A model generated the notes under the pieces. That model did not search any database. It was not told the origin of the DNA and was given only the letters and a program-made list of their open reading frames with translations. Shown piece after piece: positions 34,815 to 46,378 of a stretch of 64,000 bases of DNA. The first letter of the stretch is position 1. Each line of letters opens with the position of its first letter. This DNA is from Heterodera schachtii (lineage: Eukaryota; Nematoda; Chromadorea; Rhabditida; Heteroderidae): contig SIJG01000044.1 in assembly GCA_023374025.1 (NCBI GenBank), positions 1,062,900 through 1,126,899 on the forward strand, read 5' to 3'. Both the position numbers and the translations under genes were made by a program.

Positions 34815-37265
34815 AAAAAATAAAGACCCCAAAAATATGGCAAAGCCCTTTAAATTATAAATACCCAAAAATGGGTCAAAAATTGTAAATTTAGCTCGAT
34901 GGATAAGAAAAGATGTGAAGGACAAGGAAAAGCCGTGGAAACTGACCAATTTAATGACAACAAAAATTGTGCCGGTCGATTTGAATGCTTTGATTTGTGG
35001 TAATTTCGAGATGATGGCGCATATGTACCTTCAAATTGGTAACCCATTTTCATGCTAGTAATTTCCAAGAAAACTTTTTGAATTTTTTTAGGTTAATATT
35101 TAATTTTGTGTTGCCTCTAAGTAAAGTTATGGCATTTTTGTGAAAATATTTTGTCGGATTTAGAAAACACTTCGCCAAATATTCCCATAAAATTTTAAAT
35201 TGAATTAATTAAATTTAGGCAACAAAGCAAAATCCAGGGAATACCACGCCAAATACCAACTCTTTTTGGAGGACTTCAAAAATCTTTTCTACAACAAAGC
35301 GTACGGCTTTTGGTATGATTTCAACATGGAAAGCGGCACAGCAAATGATGCATCGTACTACGGTAGTGCGGCGATGCCATTGTTCACGCGATGTTACGAT
35401 GTCATCGATTTGGGCACGGCCGAGCGAATGGTTGCGCGGATGGATCACTGTGACAAGGAGGACAAAACACTGATCAGAAGCAATCAACCGTTTGGTTTGC
35501 CAGCGAGGTGATTGTCAAAATTAAAATAATATATCTTGTCAAAAAAATATGATTTTCGCGTAGATGAAAAAGCTGCGAGCATTGAGCAATAGGAAAAAAT
35601 ATATTTTTATAATCATAAAATATTTATTTTATTATTTAAAATAAAAATTTTTGAGCTATTCATTACCCATTAATTGCTGCTATTTTGTTCTTAATTTTTA
35701 TTCAATTTTTTCTCCAATTTAGATTTTAAAAAACTTTTATTTAATTCCAATTTTATGGCAAGCAATAAAAATAAAAATGCCAATCTTTTCTTTTTTTATT
35801 AAAAATAATATGTATGTTCCTTTTTTTGCAGTATGATAAATGACTCATCACAACAATGGGATTTTCCAAATGTTTTTCCGGTAGACAAAAAATAAATAAA
35901 TATTTTCTAACAAATAAGCACCAAAAAATTTGAAAAACTTTTCAGCCATTACAAATGATTCTTGTCGAGGGTCTGCGCCGATCTGGCATTAAAAAGTGAA
36001 TATGTATAATATTTAAATTATTTTACTTTAAATCAAATAAAATTAATTTATTTGGGTATTTTAAAAGCAGGGTTTCCAGCTGAAAATTTTCAAAATCAGT
36101 ATTTGGCCGACAAAAAATCAGCATTTGAAAAAAATTTGGGTGCCGCCTTGGGAAAAATTAGAAGTTTTGACCATCTTTAACAGAAAATGGGCTCAATATT
36201 TTATGCTTAATTTTACTCATATTTTGGCATTTTATTTAGACATAAAATTTTCAAATTTAAATATTTTATAAATTTAACAGAGATTTTTATGCTTATTAAA
36301 TATTTTGAAAAATTTTGTTTTTTATTTGTAAAAATATTCACTTTTAGAATGAAAGATAAAGCGAAGAAATTGGCACAAAAATGGGTGTCCGCCAATTTCA
36401 AACTGTATCAGAACAGCAAAAATTGCGGTAGAAAAATGTGGGAGAAAATCAGAGCGAACACCGCCGCGCCAGGCAGAGGCGGAGAATACAGTGTCCAAGT
36501 GGGAAACGTTCACAATCATTTACTACTACTTTATGTACAATCAGGGATAAGCTCTCGAGAACCCCGAAAATCTTGCGAAAATTTTTCGGAAATCGGAATT
36601 CCTAGCATCACTGAATTAAGATAGATGAGAATTTCATGGCTTAGAGCTATGATTATTAAGGGTTTCGGTTTTCACGTTGATTTCCTTTTTGGCTTATTCA
36701 AATTAAAGTGGAGGAAATTAGTGAATTTGAAAACTTGGGGAACTTGAAAACTATTTTAAATCCAAAAGTGAAAAAATTTAGCGAAATGTGTTAGGAAAAA
36801 ACAACGATTATTAATTTTGAAAAATTTTGAATAATTTTTCTCTCTCATTTTTAAAATAGAAAAAAAAAATTTAAAGTTAGCGAAATCGAAAGTCTCGGTC
36901 TCAAGAAATTTTAGGATTTAAGTTGCATTAATATTGAAAGATTAGAATGAACTTAATTTTTTCTCAAATATTAGACAAATTTTGGCTGGACAATTGGCGT
37001 TCTGTTGGACCTTCTGGTCACTTATTCGGATGAGCTGACATTGAGCAGTGATCCTTCCGTGTCTTGTGAGGACAAAATCATGCTGGAAGAACCAATTGAA
37101 TTCCCAAACAACGCCGTAAATATTAATTTTTCCTTTAATTGTGCACGGATGCCTATATTTTTCGAGGGTCGGGGTCACTTTGGCGCGAGACATTTTTGCG
37201 CCGCCAACTTTAAAGTGTTCCACCTTTTTGTTTTGCAATCAAATAAAAATCTCGATATCAAGTGA

Positions 37266-37735
37266 TAAGTCTAAATGTTTTTTCTTAGTATACTAAATTT
37301 AAATCTTTTTGACAATTTGTTCCATAACTAATTTTTTTGTTGTTGAAATTTTGCAGGCTAACAGAAACTGTCAAGCGCTTTAACATCATACTAAGCTTAC
37401 TTAATTTGGATTACACTTAAAATAGCGTTTAGCGCCAAAATGGCCGAAGCCAAATTCGGCTCAATTTTAAAGGATTCATATATTCAAATGCTCTTATCAA
37501 AAAGGCTATGAAATAATAATAATAAATCAAATAGATCCACCCAATTGAAAAAAAGTTATATGGAAAAATTCACGAAGACACTTAATTTTTCAATCTTATT
37601 AAAGAATAAGTTTTTTAGAGTTATTTAATAGCTTAAGTCTTGCTTAACTTAGCTTGTAAATACATAGATTTTTTCAAATAATATCAACTTTGTAAAATTT
37701 GGCCGATTTGAAAAAAAGTTAAGTCCCAAATAATT
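37266..37735. other. Intergenic between trehalase and protease
   Basis: AT-rich; the part 37330-37420 contains a 'gcaggctaacagaaactgtc' motif of the common palindromic MITE family. No gene seen. Confidence 0.4.
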
Positions 37736-37737
37736 TG

Positions 37738-38306
37738 CCTCACAAGGGCACATTCCCAACTGTAAGTCGGAAAACCTATATAAATTTGGTATCATTGGAT
37801 AGAGGATGGTCGACTTCTATTGTGAATTTTTAATTTTACGTGTCCATATCAAGAAATGAAAAAGTTATGGGGCCTCAAAAATCGAAAATTTGGCCAAAGG
37901 GCACATTTCCAGCTTTGTTCACTTTCTTTTAATTCTCCAACCTTTACATTTGATTGTTTTTAAATTATTTTCATTAATTAAAACTTGTAATATTTTTTTT
38001 CGTCTAAAAAATTGTTTTTTAAATTGTTTAGTTATATTATACCTTAATTAAAATTTATTTATTTTCATGACGGGTTCGAACCCTGACCTCCAAAAATAGG
38101 AATTTAACCAACTGAGCCACCAATTTTGCTCATTTTACTTCTAAATCCAGCCAAATTTTCGATTTTTGAGGCCCCATAACTTTTTCATTTCTTGATATGG
38201 GCACGTAAAATAAAAATTCACAATAGAAGTCGACCATCCTCTATCCAATGATACTAAATTTATATAGGTTTTCCGACTTACAGTTGGGAATGTTCCCTTG
38301 TCAGAC
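37738..38306. mobile_element. Foldback element with 165-bp arms and a tRNA-like core
   Basis: The left arm (37738-37910: cacaaggg, attcccaactgtaagtcgg, gatggtcgacttctattg) is inverted nearly perfectly at 38140-38306. The centre contains 38069-38126, which on the minus strand has an A-box-like tggctcagttgg and a B-box gggttcgaaccc. No ORF. The target duplication is not clear. Confidence 0.75.
38069..38126 (-). ncRNA. tRNA-like sequence (Pol III boxes), not a normal tRNA
   Basis: On the minus strand: ggtggctcagttggttaaat, a hairpin with a T-rich loop (tcc-tattttt-gga), then gggttcgaaccc. D and T parts look tRNA-like, but no 7-bp acceptor stem can be formed. Possibly a SINE head or tRNA relic. 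Confidence 0.4.
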
Positions 38307-38397
38307 GCGATTGGTGCAAATGTCTGGGGCGAAAATTTCCGGGGCTCCAAGGGCTGGGCTTGTGGAACAAAAACGGTGTATATTTTTTCATTTTCAG

Positions 38398-41300
38398 TCG
38401 GAAAAAAGGTCGCGAATTTTGACAAAAGCTCAGAAGGAAATTGATGCGCTCAACCAACCTTGGGTAAAATTAAAAAATAATGTTTTGTGAATTCCGTCAA
38501 AGAAATTTTTTAAAAATTTAACAAGCTAATAAAGAACAAAATATATCTTTTAAAACTGCCAGTTATTATTATATTTTGGGCCTAAATAAGTGTGAAACAA
38601 AACATGGAAATCCATATCCATAAAATTCAGTCTCTTCTCATGTGAAATTATAACTAATTAGCCAAAAATAATTAAATTGACGGATCATACCGTAAGATGA
38701 TCAACTACAGTGTGTAACATTATTATAAAGGCATTTATCAAACTCATTTTGGTAAAATAAACTTACAAAAAAACGTATTTAAAAAATGAGGATATTTTTT
38801 TTAATTATTACCCTTTTGTCTTTCTTAGGCTGTCATCAATGAAGAATTTGAGATGATGACAGAAGAACAGCGGAATAAACTCTATGGAACACTGATTAAT
38901 AAAACGAGCAAAAGTGACAACACAAAAATTTGCAGCGACAAATGAAGGCATCAGCCGATGATCAGAATGATCAACTGCCAGCCGAATTTGACAGTCGTCA
39001 AAAATGGAAGGAATGTGCCGACATCATCGCGAGTGGCTACCATCAAAGTGATGGATAAAATAATCAGAACTGTATTACAGTATTTCCGGAAAAAATACTG
39101 TAGCACAGTAATTAGTATTTCAAAATAAAATTCTGTATCATTCATAACAGTAATAACAATATTTCTTAAACAAAATTCTGTAGCAGTTTAGAACAGTTTT
39201 TCAAAAATAAAACCGCAGCATTTAGTATTGTTGGCAAAGTTAAAATAATATAAAAAACGTCGTTTTGAAATAGTTAAAATTTGTAACTTTATTACCATAT
39301 AAATTCACGGTTAAAATTTGAATCATCATACTATCTATTGTGTCTCATTTTCAATACTTTTGAATACTATTATCTCTTGTTTGGAAAAAAAAGATTTTAC
39401 GCAAAATTGAATTCTGGTTTGCCACGGCAAGTTTTTCTCCTTAAATATATAAATTTCCAAGAAAAGATAGACCCCCAAATAGGGGCAAATACCCCTAATG
39501 AGCTGGAGGGGGGGGGGGGGGGGGGTAATTATGATAACGCAGCCATTTACAGGCTCTTGTGGTTCGTGCTGGGCCGTCTCAGCTGCCAGAACTCTTACTG
39601 ACCGAATTTGCATTGAACGCCTGAAAAAGGGTCAAATTACGAACAGCAGTGACCCGATGGCCTATGTTTCGGCACAGTTCACCATTGAATGCACGCCAAA
39701 TTCAAATGGGTGGGTCATTAATCATTATTTGCCATATTTTTAATATTGTGTAAGTATTTTCCTTATTTTATAGAAAAATAGGTTGATATTGTACATTTAC
39801 CAAAATATATAGAAATTTTCTTTTTTAATTTTGGCGTTCTGCCTTTTATGCACAATTTTAAACAAATCATGTCTACTGGAATATTTTAAATTCTCAAACT
39901 CAGGGGTAAATGGGTTCTTGCCTAGTTTAGGGTGAGGGTGGCGGGTTGGGTACTTTTTGACATATAATTTTTATGCCAACAAATTCACTTAGTATGATGC
40001 TACCATCCTGCTAAATTCAAAATGTTCGTGTGAAAAATCTTAAAAAGTCTACAATTTTTCTAAAACTTGAAAATTTTACATAAAAACTTTTTCAAATTTC
40101 CTCAAATATATCCAATAAAATTATGTCAATTCTTCAAATGACTAATTATTCACTGATTATGATTACTACAAATAATAAGATTAAATTTGTAAGACAGTAC
40201 ATCGTTTTTAAAGTGTCTTTTTAAAGATGCTCCGGCACGTTTCCAATCCATGCGTGGAATTATTACCGAAATATAACGGTATCCGGCACAAACCATTATA
40301 TGAATTCGGGATGCAAACCGTACAATATCTCCGGCAATTCCTCATGTACATTCGTGTGCAGCAATGAATGGGTGCAACAACGATTTCCCGTCCCGTCAAA
40401 AAGGCCTTTAGAACTGTTCATTGACGGCAAGTTCAGGGAATAAATTTAAGCATTCAACATCCCTAATGTTCTCTATTAGCTTGCAGAATTTGAAAAAAGT
40501 TATGACAAAAAAGTTCGAAACTTTTTTTTTTTTTGTTGTTTACTTATGGTCATGTCTTTTTAAAATTAATGATTTTTTTTTTAAATTTTGCCAGGCTAAT
40601 AGAGAACACAGACTATCAAATGATATCTAAAATTCAAAATTTCATGATTAGAGCAGTGTTATAAGAAATTAATAAATGATCAAATTAGTTAAAAAAAATT
40701 TCGTTTCGTACGAAAACGGTTATTTTTCGTTTCGTTTTCGGATTTTTAATTTAATTTTCATTTCATTTTTCGATTTGGTGAAAAATAAATATTTTTTATT
40801 TCGTTTCGAAAATGATTTTTTTATTCGTTTTTGCTCACCCTTGGTGGAGACGCAAATGACGGGGCCACCATACACAAAAGAATTTTTAAAGATGTGTACA
40901 AAATGCCAATTGTCTCCGACATCACAGTTTGGCAAGGACAGGGACAGAACACGGAAGAGAAAATGATGCGCGAAATCATGACGAATGGGCCAATCCAAGT
41001 TGCGTACAACATTTACGAAGATTTCCACCGGTGTTGTGCAAATGGCGTAATATATGAAGTAACATAATGTGCGAAAATTAAAACTGCTAACTGATTTTTT
41101 TTGTGTTTTGACTAGAGTCCGGCGGGAAAGGGAATCCCGCGGGAAAAGACGGGAATCCCGTTCCCGTTTCCCGTCTTTTTTGCCCGACGGGATTTTAACG
41201 GGAACGGAAAAAAGGCGGGAATCCCGTTCGGGAATCCCGCCCGTTCATTTACGTTTTCCCGTTCCCGTTCCCGTAAATTTTTTCTCAATAACGGGAATAA

Positions 41301-43068
41301 AAGTACACTGGTAAGAATGAGGGTTTGAGTGAAAAATTGTGATGGAAATTGGTGGGAAAAGAGAATTTTTTTTTTGAAAAAAAATTGAATAAATAAATAG
41401 AAAACAAATCAACAAGTGAACATATGTGTGTAGCCGAGTGGATAACACTTTTGTCTTTTATAATTTGTTTTGTCGCTTGGGTTCAATTCCCCATTGAAAT
41501 TAAATTAGGTAATAATATTAAAATTATTTTTTTCTTTATTTTTAAAACAGCCAAGACCTATAAATTAACAAATGATTGGACATATTTTGGACAAAATCTG
41601 TTAACAGATTCCACTAAAATTTTCAAATTTTTTCCCGGCGGCGCCTACCGGCACCGCCTCCCCCCCCCCCCTCCCACCGGTTCCCCAAAAGATTTTGGTA
41701 AAGGTGCGCCGCAAAAAAAACGATTTACCATAAAAAGGTTTTGTAACACAGAAAAATTCTATAAGAAATATTTTGGAATTAAAAAAATAGACTTTAACGA
41801 AAATTATTGCACTAGAAAAAAATTTTCTAGGAATTTTAGAACTCAGAAAATTACCAGTTTTTGCCGGTACCTCGAAAATATTGCTGCCGGCTTATTTTTA
41901 AAAACAAAACAATTTCATAAATTAAATTTTATTATATTTATGTTCATTAATAAAGCAATATTTAATCATTTACATAGAAATAATTTTTTTAATTGTTTAA
42001 AATATAATATTTCAATTAAAAAAATAATTAAATTAAAATTTTAGAAAAAAAATCAATATTTTTTCGAAAAAAAAACTTTTTTCCGTTCCCGGCGGGATTC
42101 CCGTTAAAATTGACGGGATTTCTACGGGAACGGGAAAAAAGCGGGAATCCCGTTCGGGAATCCCGCCCCGTTCTTTTTCATTTTCCCGTTCCCGTTCCCG
42201 GAAATTTTTTTTTACCGGACTCTAGTTTTGACTATATATAAAAAATCGCAAGGCAATCAAATTGCCATATATATATATAGCAGGATGACACAGAATTCCG
42301 TTTTCCGTTGGGGTGGGATGACGATTTCAAAAAAAATTTTGTGCCTCTGAATTTCAATTTCATTTTTGTGGAAATTTTTGGCCTTGGAATTCCATCCCTG
42401 ATATTTTTCACAATGGCCCGGTACAGTATGACACAAAGCTATATAATTATCGCATTTCGAAAAATTCTATTTGCTACTTACTAGAGCCCGGAAATTTCAA
42501 GGCATTTTATTTTAATGAGTAACTTTTTGAATTATGCATTAAAAATTAAAAAAAAAAAATTAATTCAACGTAACTTTTGTTGCTGAACAAAGGAGGTAAT
42601 TATAGAATTTTGGCCAGCAGGTCTCTCTCTCTCTCTCCTTCATGGTGATCTTTAAACCCCAAAAATGGCTTGAAAATGGAGAATTTTCGAAAAAATATGC
42701 AATAAAAACTTATCAGAATTCGGTATGCCTATATATTTTGTGTCACACTGTAGTACTACTCTACTGTATTTAAACTAATTACATGTCAAACAATTATGAA
42801 AAATTTTTAGCACGGTATTAACAGTACAAAAACTGAATTCGCACATTCGGTGACTGCAATTGGTTGGGGGGAAGCGAACGGTACCAAATATTGGCTGCTT
42901 GCCAACACGTGGGGAACAGAGTAAACCGAGATAATTATATAATTATTTTAAACAATAAAATTTCTCAATTTAAGTTTTGGAGATGCTGGAATGTTTCGAA
43001 TGCGTCGTGGAACAGATGAAAGTGAAGTCGAATCGAGTGGTATAATATTTGGAACGCCGAAAGTTTGA
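38398..43068 (+). CDS. Cathepsin B-like cysteine protease (C1A family), N-terminus not found, prodomain frame broken
   Basis: A papain-type peptidase. Exons: 38398-38463 and 38829-38945 (prodomain: TKAQKEIDALNQPW, then NEEFEMMTEEQRNKLYGT), 38944 to about 39041 in another frame (LPAEFDSRQKWKECADI, start of the mature enzyme), about 39553-39709, 40227-40426, 40850-41058, 42811-42920, 42975-43068. Catalytic Cys in GSCGSCWAVSAARTLTDRI; His in EFAHSVTAIGWGEANG; Asn in YWLLANTWGTE. From exon 40227 on all phases agree if the intron at 40427 uses a GC donor (gcaagt) into the acceptor gtggag at 40849. Odd points: frame change near 38940; CSGTFP where CNGGYP is usual; the linker before the active site is short; Cys missing from the RGTNECGIE-like segment (RGTDESEVES). 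A poly-G tract lies just before the active-site exon. No signal peptide exon was recognised. Gut proteases of this family digest food in nematodes. Confidence 0.7.
41113..42224. mobile_element. hAT-like MITE with cgggaatcccg subterminal repeats, 1.1 kb
   Basis: Perfect 8-bp target duplication gttttgac (41105-41112, 42225-42232). Ends TAGAGTCCGG / ccggactcta. Both subterminal regions are packed with cgggaatcccg and ttcccgttcccg. Inside: a tRNA-like stretch (41427-41495), the GATA-loop hairpin module (41634-41659) and a C run. An open frame of about 200 codons in the AT-rich centre has no recognised similarity. Sits in an intron of the cathepsin gene. Confidence 0.92.
41427..41495 (+). ncRNA. 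tRNA-like sequence inside a MITE
   Basis: Contains tgtagccgagtggataacac (A-box) and, 40 bases on, gcttgggttcaattcccc (B-box and T-arm). No complete cloverleaf; the spacing suggests a long variable arm or a relic. Confidence 0.4.
42281..42400. mobile_element. Short decayed relative of the ggaattccg hAT MITE
   Basis: Starts caggatgacacagaattccg and ends ggaattccatccctg, matching the ends of 20560-21032. No target duplication visible. Confidence 0.6.
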
Positions 43069-43152
43069 TTATGTTGCAAAATACGATGTGTTAAAGGAAT
43101 GTTTTGGTGACATTTAATTTTATAAAATGAAGTCTGGGTAAGTAGTGTTGCT

Positions 43153-43490
43153 TGAGAGGAGGTCATGGCGTTTCGTACAATTGGCAGTTCGTACAAAGGC
43201 AGTTCGTACAGCGCAGTTCGTACAATAGGCGTTTCGTATTTCGTACAATAGGCAGTTCCTACAATTGGCGATTCGTACAACGGAGTTTCGTACAAAAGGC
43301 ATTTTTATAAAGGCTTTGAATAAGCATAAGCTTTCGGATTAAGCTTAAACTTGAGCCTAGGCTTAACCCTAAGCTTAATCTTAGATTATTTATAATTTTT
43401 TTATTGTACAAACCGCCCATTGTACGAACTGCCAATTGTACGAAACGCCTATTGTATGAACTGCCATTGTACGAACTGCTATTGACCCGC
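43153..43490. mobile_element. Foldback element with cagttcgtacaa unit arrays
   Basis: The left arm (to 43302) holds about eight units ggcagttcgtacaatt; the right arm (43405-43488) holds the same units inverted (attgtacgaactgcc). The right end inverted reads GGGTCAATAGC, the left GGTCATGGC. Candidate imperfect 8-bp target duplication gcttgaga / gctcgaga. The centre has cttaagctta-type sequence and no ORF. Lies just downstream of the cathepsin gene. Confidence 0.78.
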
Positions 43491-44890
43491 TCGAGAGTCT
43501 GTGGTCTTAACTAGGACTGGTCATACGGAAATCATTAATTATGTCGATTTTCTCAATTGTCAAAATCCGTAATTACGGGGTCCAAAACGTCGTAGTTTCC
43601 GTAAGGTATCGACTCGAGAGGTCTCCGGTTTTTTGCATAGTTTGTAAGAGTTTTTGGTCTCAGTCTTCGAGACATTACGAGGCGAAGACTTTTTACTTTC
43701 ACATAATGATTTATTTAACTGTTGGCGAACTAAAAATAAGCCGATTACCATTTTTTTATCATTTAATAAATATGGAATTTTGGATTGTGTTATTAATTGA
43801 GTCTGAAGCCACATTTTTAAAACCATTCTCAAAAGTTGTTGTGTTTTTTTTATTATCCAAACGAACATTTTGTAAGATTTGGTTTTAATGTAGTTTGTTA
43901 AACATTTGAGAAAATAAAGATAATTTCCATCAGTGGATTTGGACAATCCGTCATCAAAATTTATTTTTTAGAATGCAATATTTTATATAAATAAGGCGGA
44001 GTCGAATTTAAATTGATAAAAAAATGATGAAATATCAAGATTTAAAAAATAATTTCTATAGAAGACAAATTATATAATTAAATTTTAAGTAAATAGAAAT
44101 ACTTTTGATTTTTTTCGGCTTTTTATTTTCGTATTTCATTTGGGAACCCATTTTATTTTTTAAAAAATTTGAAGCAAATGTTTTTAAGTTAGATTGTAGA
44201 TATTTCGTGATTTTCTTTCAAAAATTTTTACTTTAATCAAAACATTGGCCGACAAAGAATTAATTAACAAAATTTAGCAGCAGGGAGAACGAAATATTTA
44301 TGCATAATTGACAGTGGAATTGTTTAATCAAAAAATCTAGATTTTTTGTACAGAATTAATTTAATGTTTTAAATATACATTTATGGAGCAGAAGGTTTTT
44401 TTGTTTATTAATTTTGGAGACCACTTTCAGACTCGGCCCTCCAATAATTCATTTATTTAAGCCTTAAAATTTTTTGTTATAACATTTTATAGTGCTAACT
44501 TTGCTCAATTTACTCATGTTTTCTTTGTCTCTTTATCTTTTTTCATTTTCCTCAAATCAACCATCAAAAATACTTACCCAGAAAATGACCTTTTTTACTT
44601 TATCAACTCTAATTCCTTAAATAATTTTGCGTGAAAAATGGCAACTCATTATCGAAAATAATGGCGGATATTTCGGATCATGACCATGATTTGTTGAATT
44701 AATATTAAAAAAATTCTTAAAAAAAAGTTCTGCGAAACTTATGTTACACCCTAAGACAAGTAGATGGCAATTAATTTTTATTGAATCTATCAGATTTTTA
44801 ATTTATTTCATCAGAAAAATTAACAAAATTAGCAAACAGTACTAGCAAAACCATAAAAAAAAATTAAATTAATATTCACTATGACAAAAT
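43491..44890. other. Intergenic, nothing recognised
   Basis: 43600-43690 carries a ctcgagaggtctccgg / tctcagtcttcgagac stretch of the 3597-3740 type. The remainder is AT-rich without convincing exons on either strand. Confidence 0.4.
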
Positions 44891-44893
44891 CTT

Positions 44894-45491
44894 ATGCTAT
44901 GGTTCTCGTTGGTTTCTGTGTTTTTCTTCACAAAGTTTTTTTGGAATGGGTTATTGGAGGGACAAATTCATCAAAATGAAAACAACAGAATACACGATCT
45001 TAAATCGGAGGTTTGCTGAAAATAAATTTAAAAATACAATAAAACAACGATTTTAAGACAATAAAATGTCACGAGACTTGCGCTTCTTTATTTCCACAGG
45101 TATACAGTTTGCCTTCTTTTCAATTAAATTAATTTTTTAATACATACACAAAAATATAGAATGAATATGGCACAGGTGATCAAATCAACTGCAACATTGA
45201 TTGCATGGAGAGAGTAATGGGATTCAACTCGGTAAATTTTAAGCAGTTCAACAAGGAAATAAATCGTATTTTCTAAAAAAAATTCAGCACTAAATCCTCA
45301 ATTCCAAATTAATTCAGATATCGATATTCGTGGACCTGAAAAGTGATGAGAAATGCCGCAATATTACGGCCATGTTGTGTCCTTGCGGTTGGGCAAAGTG
45401 TGTACGACGACGCGTGTACAATGCTGGATTTTGTTGTGAGCCTGATTATGACATGAAATGTTGTGCGCAATGGGAAATTAATGGGAGTTGA
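44894..45491 (+). CDS. Small secreted cysteine-rich protein, unknown family
   Basis: Four exons: 44894-45010, 45058-45099, 45160-45231, 45318-45491, all in phase 0, 134 residues. The ATG at 44894 is chosen because it keeps frame and gives a signal peptide (MLWFSLVSVFFFTKFFW). The mature part has about 13 Cys: IKCHETCASLFP, QINCNIDCMERV, then CPCGWAKCVRRRV and GFCCEPDYDMKCCAQWE. An ATG at 44881 is out of frame with the later exons. I do not recognise the family; size, signal peptide and Cys density fit a secreted, disulfide-bonded protein such as a candidate effector, which is inference. Confidence 0.72.
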
Positions 45492-46378
45492 TCCGATCAT
45501 GGATTGACCAAAAATTACAATTACGGCATATAAAAAAATTGAGGCTAAATAAATTAATTTTACAAATTAATAATTAAATTCATATTTTCTTTAAAATAAA
45601 ACTCATTCTTTATGGAGGGTGTAAAAAAATCCTTTGTTTGGTGCTATGTCTAAAAATTGGTATCATTCGAAAGCTTAACATGTTTAGAAGCTTTTTCTAA
45701 GCGATTGCTTCGCGAGTATACAATTACCAAAAAAGTTATACACGAAAATTGCAAAAGTTCATCAAGTGCCGACGAGAAGTTCGGCGTTGTTTTTGGCACA
45801 TTCAATAGTAGTCGGCCGATTTGTCTGAGTGATTTGCAAAAATTTGCATTTAAAAAAAAAAAGAAAATCAGTTTTTGATGGCACGCAAATGGTGATAATT
45901 TTAACTAATTAAGAGTAATTGGTGTGCCGACCCACAAAAGATAGACATAAATGATTTTGATTGTAGACAATCCTTAGTTACAGAGTCCATCATACCGTAA
46001 TTATAAAAAGTAAATTCCCGGAAAAATAGGATTTAAATTTCGCAAGTTGTCCAATGATGAAAGAAATAACCACCATAATAAATTTAAATGACAATTTTTG
46101 AGTTTTGAAGAAATTAGGCAAAATAATGGGAAAAAATTGTTGTTTGTAAAAATTAATTATTAATTTTTTAGTATTAATTTTCGTCTTAATTTCACCAGGT
46201 CGCTCGCTTAATTTTTTCATCTTTTCAATTATCGCTTTTTCATTTACTTAAAATTATTCATTTTATTTGCAAATAATCTTTCTGTCTTATACGAATTCGT
46301 TTTATTTTTCTCAAACTGCTTATATCACAAAATGTCCATTAATCATTTTTAAAAATTTAGGAATTATTGAATTTAAAA

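Larger units (their letters stand above)
29665..37265 (+). pseudogene. Trehalase (glycoside hydrolase 37), coding frame broken at several points
   Basis: Trehalase splits trehalose into two glucose. Exons: 29665-29893 (signal-peptide-like start, hydrophobic core FIAITLFSSLFSTVFCA), 29953-29984, 30249-30475, 30629-30712 plus 31693-31735, 32055-32301, about 32490-32619, 32661-32733, 33339-33428, 33479-33601, 34895-35038, 35219-35507, 35832-35880, 35946-35995, 36348-36498, 36975-37265 (or a donor at 37116). Family marks: DSKHFVDRPL, SGGRFREFRYWDTYW (usual PGGRF), GGRIYYNKRSQPP, ESGWDFS with the catalytic Asp, QQWDFPNVFPP, GRGGEYSVQ with the catalytic Glu, FGWTIGV (usual FGWTNGV). Breaks: an element inserted in a coding exon (30713-31684); no AG before the exon at 32490; a one-base frame change near 33518. 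Elsewhere phases fit, so decay is recent or some breaks are assembly errors. The exit donor at 32620 would be GC. Confidence 0.8.

Noticed and set aside
36289..36624. 111-codon frame read as a separate gene
   Set aside because: Its middle is trehalase exon 36348-36498; the rest is intron on both sides.
41424..42044. 206-codon plus-strand frame inside the hAT-like MITE
   Set aside because: Composition is Lys/Phe/Asn-rich as expected from AT-rich DNA, it crosses the hairpin module and C run, and no transposase motif is visible.
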